From assembly GCA_019096065.1 (NCBI GenBank), contig JAGUCH010000008.1:5337001-5401000 (forward strand): a stretch of 64,000 nt of DNA, read 5' to 3'. Below are positions 48,601 through 58,400 of the stretch, piece after piece; position 1 is the stretch's first letter, and each line of letters begins with the position of its first letter. The translations under genes were made by a program, and so were the position numbers. The notes under the pieces were generated by a model, which was given only the letters and a program-made list of their open reading frames with translations, was not told where the DNA came from and did not search any database. This DNA is from Paracyclopina nana (taxonomy: Eukaryota; Arthropoda; Copepoda; Cyclopoida; Cyclopettidae).

Positions 48601-50595
48601 TTATGTCAACAAGTGGCAAACTGCATTCATGGTATTTAGCGTTTGATTTGATTTTTATTTCTAGCCTCTCTACGCCTCTTTTCACACTTTGCCACGTAGG
48701 CAACCGTACAGTGGCAGCCTCCAGCCACTCAGTGTGACCACTTTTCTTGTGCCTTCTACGAGTCACGACCCCGCCCTCTCCGATCCGGGGGGCGTGGCCA
48801 CTCTGGGCAGACGCAGGCGCCGCTTAACGGAGAATTCCGACCACATTTACGCCCGAGTTTTGCCCAAAGATCGTCGCATGGCCTCCATGTCAACCTCGGC
48901 GGCCTCGTTGGCCTCCACCCCGCCCAATTTGTTAGATCTCATCCCTCCCCCGCCCACTTATCCGCCACCCTCTCCACTTTTAAGTCGGCGGAAAGCAATT
49001 ATGCCCCAAGTGGCCTCGGAGGCCGTCGAAGAGACCTCGAGGCTGTTGATGACAGAGGAGTGTGACGGATCTTTATTGAGAAGATCTTCCGAAAATGGCT
49101 ATGCCAAACTCAAGAGGAATAAGAGCAAGGTAAAAAGACTGGATTTGATCTTGCCATCTGATTAATTTTGTTTACGGCCAGGCTTCTAAAAAAAGTGCCA
49201 AATCGGTGTATTTAGAAAAAGAGTGAAAGCCAATCCGGAATGCTTGAACTCATTATCCAGTGTTCATGAACACAGAGTTTTTCTTGACACTTTTTAACAT
49301 AAAAGCAATTTTTCGGGATGTAACTAATCTAGATACATTTGGAAATAGCATTGTTATGTTATACGGTAACGAAAAGCCAATTTAAGTAATTTAAGCTAGC
49401 ATAAATCTTAAAAAACAAAAATATGCCCTAGAATTTATCGATAAAAACCAATCCGGAACTATTAAATCAAATTGTTACTAACTGTTGGTGCTGATAAAAG
49501 ATTTTGTGCTGCTTATTGTTAATGTGGTAATTAATGAGCTAGCTATCATAGAAACTAAGGCCAAATTGATTTGTTTTTGTGTTGATGATCAAAAAGCCGA
49601 TCTGGAAGTGCTTGATCCGATGCTCGGTTTGTTTTTTTCTAGGTGCTTTTGGGCCCCGGCTCAGATGAGAATGAGGTGAAAAAAAGTGAAAAAACAACCA
49701 TCTGCGGAGGACAGTCATTGAGTCACCATCAATTTCCGAGGTTGCTGCAGCATCAAGCTGGCATTAGAACAAAGTGAGTCCATTTGGGCATTAAAGCGGT
49801 TTTTCGCGGGGAAAAAAGGTTGCAGCCAAAGCAATCAATCTACTCAGAGCTTTCACTTTTTCCGCTAGTGTCTCCCACTGACCAAATTTGCTTACAAAAT
49901 ACCCCTCATACAGCTTTTTTTCAGCCCACTGTGTTTTTCCTACTGTATCATGGTTTCGCAAGGCAATGCGGCATATTGGAGGAACAAATTGAATTTTTGA
50001 GCAGCTTCTCGTTATCCAATTTCGTTTGTGTTTTCTAATAGAATACTTGAAACAAAAAAAAAGGAAGTAGAGTAAAAAAAATGGGAACCTGATTAATAGA
50101 TAGCCATTTTCCCAATCAATTTCTGTAAAAAGCGCAACGGAAAAAAGAGGGGATATCCTATTTTCACTTTTCCTTTTTTGCAGTGAAATCAGCAATCATC
50201 ATCAACGTAAGCTCAATCACCACCAAGACCTGACCACACCAGACATTGTGACTTGGTTGCCAGTTTTGCTGAGCACAAACAAGGCCACAACAGCAACTGC
50301 TAGCCACCAAAAGTTGACAAATGGCCTTTCTGAGGCCTCACAAGTCTGTCAGGAAGTGGTAGTAGTGGAAAATGGCCAAAAAACATTAGTTGAGGACGGC
50401 CTCGTCTTCCGCTCCCCAGAAATGAAACGTTCACTACGAAGAAAAAAGAAAAACAACAATAACAACAACAACAACAGATCTCTAGACCTTGCGGCCTCCA
50501 GTTCATCCGAGAATGAAGCGGAGGAAAAATGCTCTTTTCACTCTTTAAGAAAGCAGAAAAAGAGGAAAAATTCCTCGAATGCTACAAAGAAATAA
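15560..50595 (+). CDS. robo: Roundabout-type axon-guidance receptor, complete, 10 exons, 1200 aa
   Basis: Exons: 15560-15620, 33468-33633, 33726-33958, 37935-38216, 43233-44179, 44490-44567, 47083-47910, 48665-49129, 49643-49773, 50184-50595. All splice phases agree and the sum is 1201 codons with stop. Layout: signal peptide (1-20), Ig1 (about 29-152), Ig2 (154-247), Ig3 (249-344), Ig4 (345-439), two FN3 domains (about 445-563 and 564-660), membrane helix (673-695), then a cytoplasmic tail with SDYAYID (800-806), CC1 PYATT (841-845) and a CC2-like IPPPP (958-962). Robo proteins bind Slit through Ig1 and steer axons away from the midline; the tail recruits Ena/Abl-type effectors. Family members usually have five Ig and three FN3 domains. 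Here exon 5 runs straight from Ig4 to an FN3 most like the usual second one. The tail also has His and Asn runs. Family assignment is firm; the orthologue within Robo1/2/3 is open. Confidence 0.95.
24756..24780 (+). promoter_or_regulatory. Candidate recursive splice (ratchet) site in robo intron 1
   Basis: A pyrimidine-biased stretch ends TTTGGCAG and is followed at once by GTGAGTA, so an acceptor and a good donor are fused with no exon between. The site lies 9.15 kb into the 17.85-kb intron, close to the middle. Zero-length exons of this form are used to remove long introns stepwise in insects; use here is inference. Confidence 0.35.
28371..28443 (-). repeat. tRNA-like (SINE-type) segment 1
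   Basis: On the minus strand, AGCTCAGTGGTTAGAGCA (box A) is followed about 35 bases later by GAGGTTCGAATCT (box B), with a plausible anticodon arm (TTGGG/TCCAA, loop ATGCTAA). The acceptor and T stems do not pair, so this is a tRNA-derived repeat or decayed tRNA, not a working gene. Confidence 0.5.
28517..28590 (-). repeat. tRNA-like (SINE-type) segment 2
   Basis: A minus-strand copy related to segment 1, with a box A-like GGCACAATGGTTAGAGCG and box B GGGTTCAAACCCC. The T arm pairs well here, but the anticodon arm is irregular. Its ends (CATAGGAACACATC on the plus strand) resemble those of segment 1 (TATGGAAACATC), which suggests a common repeat family. Confidence 0.5.
28772..28956. repeat. 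Foldback element, 185 bp
   Basis: Two imperfect inverted arms of about 90 bases meet near 28861-28866. The left arm begins ATTCCGAGCTGGGGCACGTA and the right arm ends with its near complement; internal parts such as TCATTAAATAGCTGA are also mirrored. It has no coding potential and is probably a MITE or foldback. Confidence 0.75.
33468..33633 (+). CDS. robo: robo exon 2: first half of Ig1
   Basis: Acceptor TTTTGCAG, donor GTAAAG. It encodes IMEHPSNATVVEFDPVTLNC, the conserved opening of Robo Ig1 with its first Cys. After the Cys it carries extra residues up to the next exon that typical Ig1 domains lack. Confidence 0.92.
33726..33958 (+). CDS. robo: robo exon 3: second half of Ig1
   Basis: Separated from exon 2 by a 92-bp intron. 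It encodes IEWFHEGSPV, the conserved LPDGSLFFLRAL strand and the second Cys in DDGNYWCVASN, ending SRNATLRVA. The loop between the Cys and SRNA is about 16 residues longer than in familiar Robo proteins. Confidence 0.93.
33959..37934 (+). other. robo intron 3 (4.0 kb)
   Basis: Between Ig1 and Ig2. I see no coding exon, RNA gene or clear repeat in it. Confidence 0.75.
37935..38216 (+). CDS. robo: robo exon 4: Ig2
   Basis: One complete Ig domain, phase 1 to phase 1: LSKDFKAEPSDLEGDEG at the start, Cys in LILPCGAPSGYP, Trp in VTWKRD, and the second Cys in DEGTYQCIVSNIAGSRES. The RES-AKL ending is typical of Robo Ig2. Confidence 0.94.
39518..39714. repeat. Nested palindromic element with 54-bp perfect inverted repeats
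   Basis: The ends 39541-39594 and 39661-39714 are perfect inverted copies (54 bp each), giving a 174-bp element. An extra 23-bp copy of its terminal motif (39518-39540, beginning GCAAAACTTGCGAAAGAC) sits directly outside the left end, in the orientation of the right end, forming a perfect hairpin with it. Between the arms, TATTTAAATA recurs, so the centre is also self-complementary. Confidence 0.85.
40404..40793. mobile_element. Tc1/mariner-type MITE, 390 bp, TA target duplication
   Basis: The element begins GGTGGATCCCACAACAT and ends with the inverted copy, flanked by TA on both sides (40402-40403 and 40794-40795). The inverted repeats run about 150 bases inwards with mismatches. No transposase is encoded. 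The TA duplication and structure fit a non-autonomous Tc1/mariner derivative. Confidence 0.75.
40885..41060. repeat. 22-bp tandem array, decaying
   Basis: Units of the form CAGCTGATTGTTTACATGTTGT repeat every 22 bases at 40907, 40929 and 40951, with degenerate units before and after (to about 41060). Each carries the E-box CAGCTG. The array lies directly beside the MITE at 40404-40793. Confidence 0.7.
41897..42480. mobile_element. MITE-like element with 14-16-bp subterminal repeats, 584 bp
   Basis: The ends are inverted: the left begins ACCGCAAATCCACCTAAACG and the right ends with its complement. Both sides carry repeated motifs of the GGACTGCGTTTAGGT type, at least six on the right (42384-42472) and several diverged ones on the left (41905-41985). 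There is no transposase. Repeats inside both ends recall subterminal transposase sites of hAT-like or Helitron-like elements; the class is not settled. Confidence 0.65.
43233..44179 (+). CDS. robo: robo exon 5: Ig3, Ig4 and one FN3 in a single exon
   Basis: 947 bp, phase 1 in and 0 out. Ig3 opens PPFFTKEPENATVKAGED and has GDPPPK; Ig4 has NATGNPKPVLLW and VKADGALAL. Directly afterwards a linker with GGANPPQVEIQQVQ leads into an FN3 (VDGFYIMYRSC) that fits the family's second FN3. There is no intron where Ig5 and FN3-1 would be expected. The exon is GC-richer than its surroundings. Confidence 0.94.
44180..44489 (+). other. robo intron 5 (310 bp)
   Basis: A short intron inside the last FN3 region, with no feature beyond its splice sites. 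Confidence 0.85.
44490..44567 (+). CDS. robo: robo exon 6: first strands of the last FN3
   Basis: A 78-bp phase-0 exon encoding VNTSTVDVTWKPVPLEG and ending LGYQ, the A-C strands of the membrane-proximal FN3. Acceptor TTCTAG and donor GTAAGC agree. Its small size would let it be skipped in frame, but that would destroy the FN3 fold. Confidence 0.88.
44568..47082 (+). other. robo intron 6 (2.5 kb)
   Basis: It splits the membrane-proximal FN3. I see nothing in it beyond AT-rich sequence. Confidence 0.8.
47083..47910 (+). CDS. robo: robo exon 7: end of FN3, membrane helix, CC0-like and CC1 motifs
   Basis: 828 bp, phase 0 to 0. It completes the FN3 (SYYIQVAAFNSRGTGPFS), then gives the membrane helix WITPLVIGFVVAIALIATAA and a basic tail. 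SDYAYID is a candidate CC0-type tyrosine site, and SPYATTHVL is the CC1 motif. A run of His codons follows at 47862-47886. Confidence 0.93.
47911..48664 (+). other. robo intron 7 (754 bp)
   Basis: Between the CC1 and CC2 exons. No further exon is supported; the frame stays open for only three codons past the donor. Confidence 0.8.
48665..49129 (+). CDS. robo: robo exon 8: cytoplasmic tail with CC2
   Basis: 465 bp, phase 0 to 0, with good acceptor and donor. It encodes LLDLIPPPPTYPPPSP, a CC2-like Ena/VASP-binding proline motif, plus further tyrosine contexts (SDHIYARV, ENGYAKL). Confidence 0.9.
49130..49642 (+). other. robo intron 8 (513 bp)
   Basis: No feature beyond splice sites. Confidence 0.8.
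49643..49773 (+). CDS. robo: robo exon 9: cytoplasmic tail
   Basis: 131 bp, phase 0 in and 2 out, acceptor TTTTTCTAG and donor GTGAGT. The peptide (VLLGPGSDENEVKKSEK and onward) has no motif I recognise; the phase agreement with exons 8 and 10 is the main support. Confidence 0.8.
49774..50183 (+). other. robo intron 9 (410 bp)
   Basis: No feature beyond splice sites. Confidence 0.8.
50184..50595 (+). CDS. robo: robo exon 10: tail end and stop codon
   Basis: Acceptor CTTTTTTGCAG. The exon encodes PDIVTWLPVLLS, an Asn run (about 50453-50477) inside a basic stretch, an acidic Ser-rich segment and a Lys-rich end. The stop TAA at 50593-50595 overlaps an AATAAA hexamer (50591-50596), so the true poly(A) signal is probably further on. 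Confidence 0.85.
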
Positions 50596-50639
50596 AGAGG
50601 CTGCTCTCTTTTTGCAAAAGGGACGACGAAACAGGTTAA

Positions 50640-51609
50640 TTATTGTGGCTCATTAGCGGCATTTGTGTTGTGTTGCTGGTGTTGGACATTGTTGTAGAGG
50701 TCACGTTGCAAAAGTTGAATTTCCAGCTCCAATTTGGCACACTCCAGAGGGATTTTCTCCAATTCCAGCTCCAGTTTTGCACATTCCAGAGTCAACTTTT
50801 TCCGTCGTAATTCCATCAATTCATGGTTAGCTGAGAGGGGATAATTCAATGCAAAATGGCGCCCTTTGTTGTGGCCCCTTTTTCGCTTTTTCGAAGGAGG
50901 AATTATGTTTGCACTGAGTGGGAAATCTGCCTCGGACCCTTCAGAGTCCTCGTCATATTTCATGAGAGGCCCGAGGCCCGAGGGGTCATCCATAAGGCCC
51001 GAGGATTTGCGAGTGAGGCCTTTGCCTTTGCCAAGGATGTCAAGGACAATTTCATCCAAGGGTGAAAGAGGTTTACATTGGACTTTTTCGTCCTCATTTT
51101 TCTCCTCATTTGACTTCAACGTGGTCACTTTTTTTTCGGTCGCCCTTTTCATATTCGACCACTCGACATCTCTCAACGACTGAAATAAAATACGAATCAA
51201 ATGTATTTTCTATGCAAACGAAGGCATTCTCTTGAAAGGATTATTTTTTTTAAATAATCAAAAGTAACCTAAAATGAGACTTGATAATTTCCCAACGATT
51301 TGTTTTTCAGTTTCATAATTTTGAGTTTCAAGATTTGCTTTCCTTTCAGTCGATAATATTGATGACATTGCTTACTTTGTAGTCAGAAACATTGGCGCCT
51401 ATACTGTTCAATTTCACCAGAATCTCCATCCATTTTTCCTGCTTCTCAACTTTGCTCAAATCAGGACCGAACTCTCCGAACAAAATGTCCTTTTCATCAA
51501 AAATCATTTGAGCAGCCAACACTTTTTGATCGTAGGTCAACATTTTTTGACATTTCTGGCACAAAACCAAAGGTTTCTGGCGTTTGTTTTGAATTTGAAT
51601 GCGCAACAT
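50640..51609 (-). CDS. Zeste/Myb-SANT-like DNA-binding protein, 2 exons, 257 aa
   Basis: Exons on the minus strand: 51376-51609 and 50640-51179, joined in phase 0 over a 196-bp intron (donor GTAAGC, acceptor TTATTTCAG). Residues about 20-95 resemble the Myb/SANT-like domain of the zeste family: a helix starting at LTYDQKVLAAQMIF, then KQEKWMEILVKLNSIG, then, across the splice, SLRDVEWSNMKR. Next come a basic patch (KKRKRGHNKG, a likely nuclear signal) and a leucine-rich coiled coil near the end in which LECAKLELE occurs twice. Such proteins bind DNA as oligomers, and many derive from domesticated transposases. The start is the ATG at 51609. The stop lies 44 bp from the robo stop, tail to tail, so the two 3' UTRs probably overlap. 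Confidence 0.72.
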
Positions 51610-51796
51610 TTGCTCTAGCTCTCACGCAACCTCGAAATAAATAAGTGGCGCGGAATATTTATTTCTCAGGGGAAATGAGCGAAAGTAATAGCATAATCCT
51701 CCAAGTTCTCCTCCCCAAGGAAATACTTTATTTGGAAAAATTGAAACTAAGCAAGTGCATAATCGAGATGTGTCTTGTGATATTGTGTGCTTTCTT

Positions 51797-52487
51797 CTAA
51801 ATCATCCTCAAGTGGTGGCTCAATTGGAGATCTTTGTTGGGTTTCCCGCCAGGTCCAACTCCGCCAGCAACAGCTGCTGTGGATGTAACCGGTACTGACC
51901 GAAAAATCCTCACCATGGTTGATGTGTCGCGAGGAGGATAAGCATTATTGGCTCTTTTCAACTGAAAAATATCAAATACTTATTGATTCAACATTCCTTT
52001 GCCTTATTTTCAGTTTTTCGGCATTTTAAAATGCATCAATTTTGAGTAGCGTTAATTTAGCTTGAGTATTTCTTTTTTTTAAATACTTACATCTGAGTTT
52101 CTCCTCGAGCGAGAATCCATACTGGATTCTTCAGAAATCACCTCTTCCTCTGATGCTTGTGGGGCAAAATCACTCTCTGCTGCAATTTGGGCAAGCTTTT
52201 TTCGAATTTCATCATTGATCATCTCCTCTGTGACTAAATACAGTTTAAATTGGTTCAGCTGACTCATTAAAGTACTTATGTCTTATACTCAGTGTGAAGT
52301 ATCTGCTTGGCTGCTCCAAATCAGCAACGTAGTTTTTGTTGACACCGAAGCCAAATCGGTCCCATGGGGCTAATCCTGAGACAAAATGGTTGCCGAAGAG
52401 GGGCCTTGGATTGGTTAAGACTGTGTGGTCTGAAATGATCAGAATCAAGGCTATAGCCAAGGTCTGACATGCTATCTTCTTCCACAT
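51797..52487 (-). CDS. Small secreted protein, 3 exons, 168 aa, function unknown
   Basis: Exons on the minus strand: 52289-52487, 52091-52233 and 51797-51961; introns of 55 and 129 bp; phases agree (1, then 0). It starts MWKK with a clear signal peptide (ACQTLAIALILIISD), probably cut near residue 25. The mature part begins NPRPLFGNHF, has an aromatic segment APWDRFGFG, then an acidic Glu/Ser-rich region and a basic SRSRR site that could be a proprotein cleavage site. There are no cysteines after the signal peptide. The layout would suit a neuropeptide-like precursor, but I recognise no known peptide. In the third exon another frame is also open for a long stretch, so the C-terminal reading is less sure than the first two exons. 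Confidence 0.55.
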
Positions 52488-55400
52488 TGCTTCCAATCTG
52501 TGGCTAGAGAAGAAATCTCCTCCAATTTATAGTCGCAGCATCCAAATTATGCCAATTAGATATATAACTGGTTACATGAGAAGACATAAAGAGGTAAAAT
52601 ATGGCAATTTCATAATAATGGAGCATTTAGAAAGCTCTCCCCTACCTGTGAAGTGTAATCCAAAGAAGTATTTCTTGGTATCAGCTTTCAAAAAATTATT
52701 TTGGCAGAACTTCATCCAGGTAAAAAAAGCTAGCCAATTTGCCAACAAGAGGTGTGCAATTACCGCGATTTTGCCACCACACCCTGCGATTCATCCAGAT
52801 CATGTCAAAAGATGTGCAGCTAGAAGAAATGTAATTCTATGCTCAGCAAGAGCAAGGGTCAAAAAGTCCTGGAATGTGATTCAGCCAACATATCAAGCGC
52901 ACGCAACGTTTCCCCCAAAACAAATTCGGAATTTCAATTTAAAACGCCATTTTCATTTTTCCGCGAAACGCAGCCACTTCTCGGTGTTGTCACTTTTGTT
53001 TTGGGCAATTGACGAAAAAAGCAGCTTTACTTTTAATTAATGAAGGTACGATAACAGTCTTTTATGCATGTCATTCATAATATCATTTTAAAAATAGCTA
53101 AATGAAACTTTCTCCATATAACCAACTTAGAAAAAAATTCTGTAGAAGAAGAAGCCACATTGCCCCATGTGGTGATAGAGAGCCATAAATGCCATGGTAT
53201 TACCCCCTTTTGTCATTTCAATACCATATGACTTTTTTCATTAACCGTGGCGAATTTTGAGGAGGCCAAGGCTAATTGGAAATCACGAGGGATTTTTGGC
53301 GGCGACTGTTGGACATTCACCATGGAAATTTGAATAAATGCACTGTGGGAGCGACTTGCCTGTTGCTTGCTTCCATTTGAGCCCAGCTTTTCATGAGCTT
53401 TTTCCCATTGTGGTGCAAGACATCTAGCTGTGTTTTATGCGCAGGCGAGCACGTAGAATAATGATAAAAGTGAGCAGCATGACCATATGGATCCAAAAAT
53501 GTGAACTACTTTCAAAAAGCAACGGGAGCCTCCTGTTAAAAATTGAATATTTCATGTTAGCTGTTTTTCAACTTTAAAAAAGGGTGGTTTTTCTACAAAA
53601 TTGAAGATATGTATGATCAAATGTCGGGTAGCTCTGTGACAGGTTATTTTGGACTCGAGAAGCCCCAATAAGTACTCAATTGCTATCTCAATCTGGTAGC
53701 GCTGTGGCCTGTTATTTGCTAGGCTTTAGCATCTTTTGGGTAGGAGAGGCAAACAGTAGAAATGTCGTTAGGGCTGTAAAATAAAGAGATGAAGAAAAAC
53801 AATGACCTTTTTCAGGAGTAGCCCCATAAGCTGAATGGGAATTTCTCCAAGCCCATAAAGCAGCATGAGCTCCCGTTTTGCTCATTTGTTATTTGGAGCA
53901 GCGCAGGAATTTGGAATTAATTCGTAAAAAATATTCACGCATCGGCCACCAACAATGTGATCCCAATTTCTCCAAGTCATTTCCTACACAAAGTGTGCCG
54001 CTATTGTTTCGTCACTTTTGTTCAATTTACCAAAGGAATTTTGCACTTTTGCTGCTACTACACCCATCAAGATGTAGGATAGATGCAATTTCATTTCTTC
54101 TTAGCGTAGACTTACCGTAGAAATCCCATTTTTGGCCACTTCTCAGAATCTTTTTAAGTTGCTCCAATTTAGAGGATATATTTAAAACAAGATTTGATGA
54201 TGGTAAAGTAATAACTCTGAATTGACGTCATCCACGGTAAATGCTGTGGCGCACACAGTGCCTTATTGTTAATAGGTTTCTCCTCCAAAGCTACCAATAA
54301 GATTAATGGTCAATAAGAAAATTGCTACTGAACAAAAAGGAATTTCCAAATCACTTTTGGTTCAAGAAGTTAATGAGTGACCTCTCATTTCCTAGCCTGT
54401 ACACTTTTCAAAGATTTATATCAGCAGAGTTCATCATCAAAGTCTTTGTGGTGCGTGCAATATTTTTTGCTTTTAACAGAGTGTCTGGCAAAAGTGCAAC
54501 AAAATTGATCAATAAAAAAGAGTTGCACTCTTCTCCTCCTCTCAAATGGGAAATTCTCTTTAAACCAGATGCAAAAAGAGCTGCCATTAAACTTTGACCA
54601 CATTTTCTTTGTTTCCTGGCCTTCTTTTCCTCAGAAAATGGCATGTAACACATACTAAGAAGACAAGAAATAATTTGACGCTATGGAGTTTAACTGGTTG
54701 CATAGCTACCAGATGTTGATTACATGAAAGAGTCTAAAAGTGATTTCCAACGCGCAATTTAGCTGTACGTTATGCTTTTATGTCTTGTGCTACCTTTCGA
54801 TCTCATTTTGGAGAGGGACTGACCATTTTATAGCCCTGGGGCAGAAAACAAAAAGGAACTTTATGGTCTGGCTGCATTTCGATGAGCTTCTTCTTCTACT
54901 TCTGCTCATTTGTCTATAATTCACTCTTTTTCAGCTCAAAATATTAAGATAAAGATCAGCAGCAAAAGTAGCCAGGTATGTTATACGCAGAGAAGATGAA
55001 CAACAAAATTGCTATTGTCAGTTCCACATAAGATGATTAATTTCAAGCCATTTGGAAAATGACCAAAAGTGGTCTTTCAGCTATTTTTGCTTACCCTCAT
55101 CATGTATGACGCACTTCATGAAGCTCAAAACACTTGGAATGCCTTTTTAGTGGAGCTTTTCACGAATTTTGCAATAGCAGTGTGTTCCATATTGGAAAAA
55201 CGAAAAGAAGCTGCTACTCCATTTTGGCTACTCACAACATGAATCAAAAGGCTGGTGAGATCATTATCAGCAAATCTGGCATCACGCAGCCTTGAAAAAA
55301 GGTGAGTTTGGAAAAAAAGGGGTCCAAAGTGTATGAGAATTAATGGTTCATATTTCAGCACAGGGATTTGAGCTTCAATCAGTGGCAATTAAGTGCATTC

Positions 55401-58400
55401 CAAGGCAGCAGCAGCAGAATCTTTTTTGTTTGGTCAAAATTGAAGCAGCTAGGGGGTGTCAAACACTTCCTGCCCACTTTGTTGAAGTAATTACTACTGC
55501 ATGGAGGAGAAATACCAGAGATTTCCTAAAGGTGAAAAAAGCCACGCGTCACAAAAAAGACACTGACCACAAAACCAGATGTGAGACTATCAAAAAAACC
55601 TATTAGCACTTTCAAACTAGAGCTAGGGCTTTAAAGTCAATTTTTCAAGCAGCCAAAATATTGCATGTAATTAATATTCACTATTTCCTTTTTTATTGAT
55701 GATCTTCAACAATTGACATTTTGAAGAAAAGCAGCTTTAGAAGACTAGCCTCTTTTTAGCGTTGAGCCCAATTTTATCAGATTTTGTTGTGTGAGAGATG
55801 ATACAAAAATTGTTGACACACATAGCTCCCCCTCTCTTTGTTTCGAGTCCCTTTAAATATAGTTAGTTGTGCGTAGGGGAGCAAACAAGCAATTTATTAT
55901 ATTGTACCAGAAAAGAATGCGCGCAGATTCAAGAATGCAATTGACCTATCCAAGATGATGTCAAGTTTCCGGTCAAATTTAGAGTTAAAGCCTCCAAATT
56001 GCACCGAGAGCTTCTTTCCTAAAAAATGACCTGTTGAAGAGGGCTTTTGGGGAGGGTTTTGCCCACTGTGCTACTGTTACCAGATTTTATAGTAGCCCAA
56101 CCAACCCTTCAATATTTTGTAATGTGCCTCATTAGGGGTCAGGATTGGAATGCCTGCTTTTTTTGCCTCCAAATTAATGTGCCACAAATTTCAGGGCTTC
56201 CCAATGAAATTATTCAGTCATATGATTATAATGTGGAAATTGCTCTTATTTTCTCAAATTAAGCTTTAGGGCTATTTTTGAGCAATTTGAGGAGCAGCAA
56301 TTTTCCTATATAGTGTAGCAACTGCATGCACAGGAATCAATTAGGCACACTGGGAAAAAGTGTCCACTTTTACTCAGGGCAGATGTCCTGGCAAAAAATA
56401 AGCTCCAAATTACAGAGTACATTGTGGGATAAAAGCACTTAACAAGGTTGAGAAGGGGGCAAAAAATGGCATAAGTGGAGCATTATTTTGTGGACATTTT
56501 AATTGTTGTCATGGAGCTTTTTTTGCTATTAATTACACAACATTAGAAAGATGCAACAAAAACATAATTTTAGGCACTCTGTACACTTAGTGGCACATGC
56601 TGCCATTTGTCTTAGCTTGATTACTTCACAATCAGTATTTTACCTGGGCTAAAAAGATTTTCAAAGTGCAAGATTTTCATACTTTCCACCATTCACTTGG
56701 CTGCTCCTTTGTTTTCTTGCTTGTTACGTCCAAATTCATCTTTTTTGTTAATTTTCCACCCCTTTTTGAGGTCATCTGCACGCAAGACCAGACGATGTCG
56801 TGTCATAAGTAGCAAAGCAACAAAGCTCTGACGTTGTAATTTGCCCCAAAATTGTGAAGGCTCTTCCTGAATTTTGCCCATTTTCTCTTTTGGAGAGAAA
56901 AAAGCACTTTTTGTTGTTGGCAGCAGAAGCAGTTATAGTTGCTGGCTATATGGCCCAATTGTCAGCTCGTCTAAACTGAAAACATCTTCATTGTACAGAG
57001 TGGCCCGGATACTTTGAGCTCAGCCCAACGAGGTAACTCATTTTCACTTTTAAAGAGCTTTTCGGGGCCACTTGGTACGAGTCCATTAAGGGGTCCTTTT
57101 GGGTTATCTCTGGCAGCTTTCCATCGGCACGTTTATTCATTGCAAAGGGTCACACTTTAGTAAAGATCTGTCACACTGATAAAGACGTTTGTGCCATACT
57201 GAAAAATCCTCGGACAACTCAACTTTGGCCATCAACGCATAAAAAGTAGCCAGTATAGCAGTAGCATCACGCGTGCCATAAAAGGACAGCTTCAACGCTG
57301 AAACCATGAAAATAAATATTCAGCTGACGTGGCCTAACCAAAACAACGTCAGAGTTGCCAGATGAAAGATTGGAGCCAGAAAAGCTTAATTCGAGTTATT
57401 GTGCCAGCTAAAAAAGATTAAGCTTAAACAATAACAACGGATGTATGACATGGATTTTAATTGGCCAAAAATGATAGAAAAAAGCCAATTATCAATTTAA
57501 TTGAGTCAGAGGCCGCTATGTAGCCAGATATTATCCAGGCTTAGAGGCGAAAAACATAAAGAGCCAAAAATTGAATAAAAACGGCTGAATTGCAGAGAAT
57601 TTTGTGAGCAGCAGAAATCTAGTGGTTCATTATGGTGTAGAACAATGGTTTCCCAGCATGTGAAAAAAGATCACTTTATCTCATTCAAAGCTTCTAGCAG
57701 CTTCTTCCCACCATAAAACCTAGTTTTTGGGCTGGTTCAATGATGAAGAAATTCATTTCAATGGCGACTACTATGAGGCTCGCAGCATGAATTGTAAGAT
57801 ATGGGGCTGGATCAAAATTGATCATTATCGAGAAAACTTCTTCTAGTTGAGCAGAAAAGAGAAGCCGCTTCAATCTCCTCTTTTCGGATTACTAATCTCA
57901 TGATCACCTGTGACTTGGCCACCTTTGTTCCCACAGCAGCAGAGGTGGATTTTCTTGAAATTATTTATCCTCAGCCCGAGATAAAAAAGGCGGAACAAAT
58001 CTGGCTTTATTTACTTTTATTGGAGTAATTGGGGCTCTCAAAGGGTTGTTGAACACAGTCTAGACAAGAGACAAATGCAGTGGAGAAAATTCGAAATGGC
58101 CTCCCTTCTTCACTAGATGATGGCGTGGCATCAATATTTTTCTTCAGTGTTTATACAGAAAAAGTGGGTAATTGCTTTTTAATTAAGCACTTAGCCCCAT
58201 AGCACACTCACACATGAAGCATGCCTTATACCAGCCAGTATATGGGTAATTACTCGAAAAATCGTCTCTCTCTCTCTCTTTAATTATGGTAATTTGAAAA
58301 TCTCCTGCTTTGCTACCAGACTATATGGGCTAGATTTTTGCATGATGTTTTGTTTTTGTTTCGACGTACGAATCACTGGCCACATTCCGTGCTTGAGGCA

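Noticed and set aside
52549-53040. 163-codon plus-strand ORF as a gene
   Set aside because: No domain, signal peptide or splice context; the codon pattern looks random and it abuts the minus-strand secreted gene's promoter.
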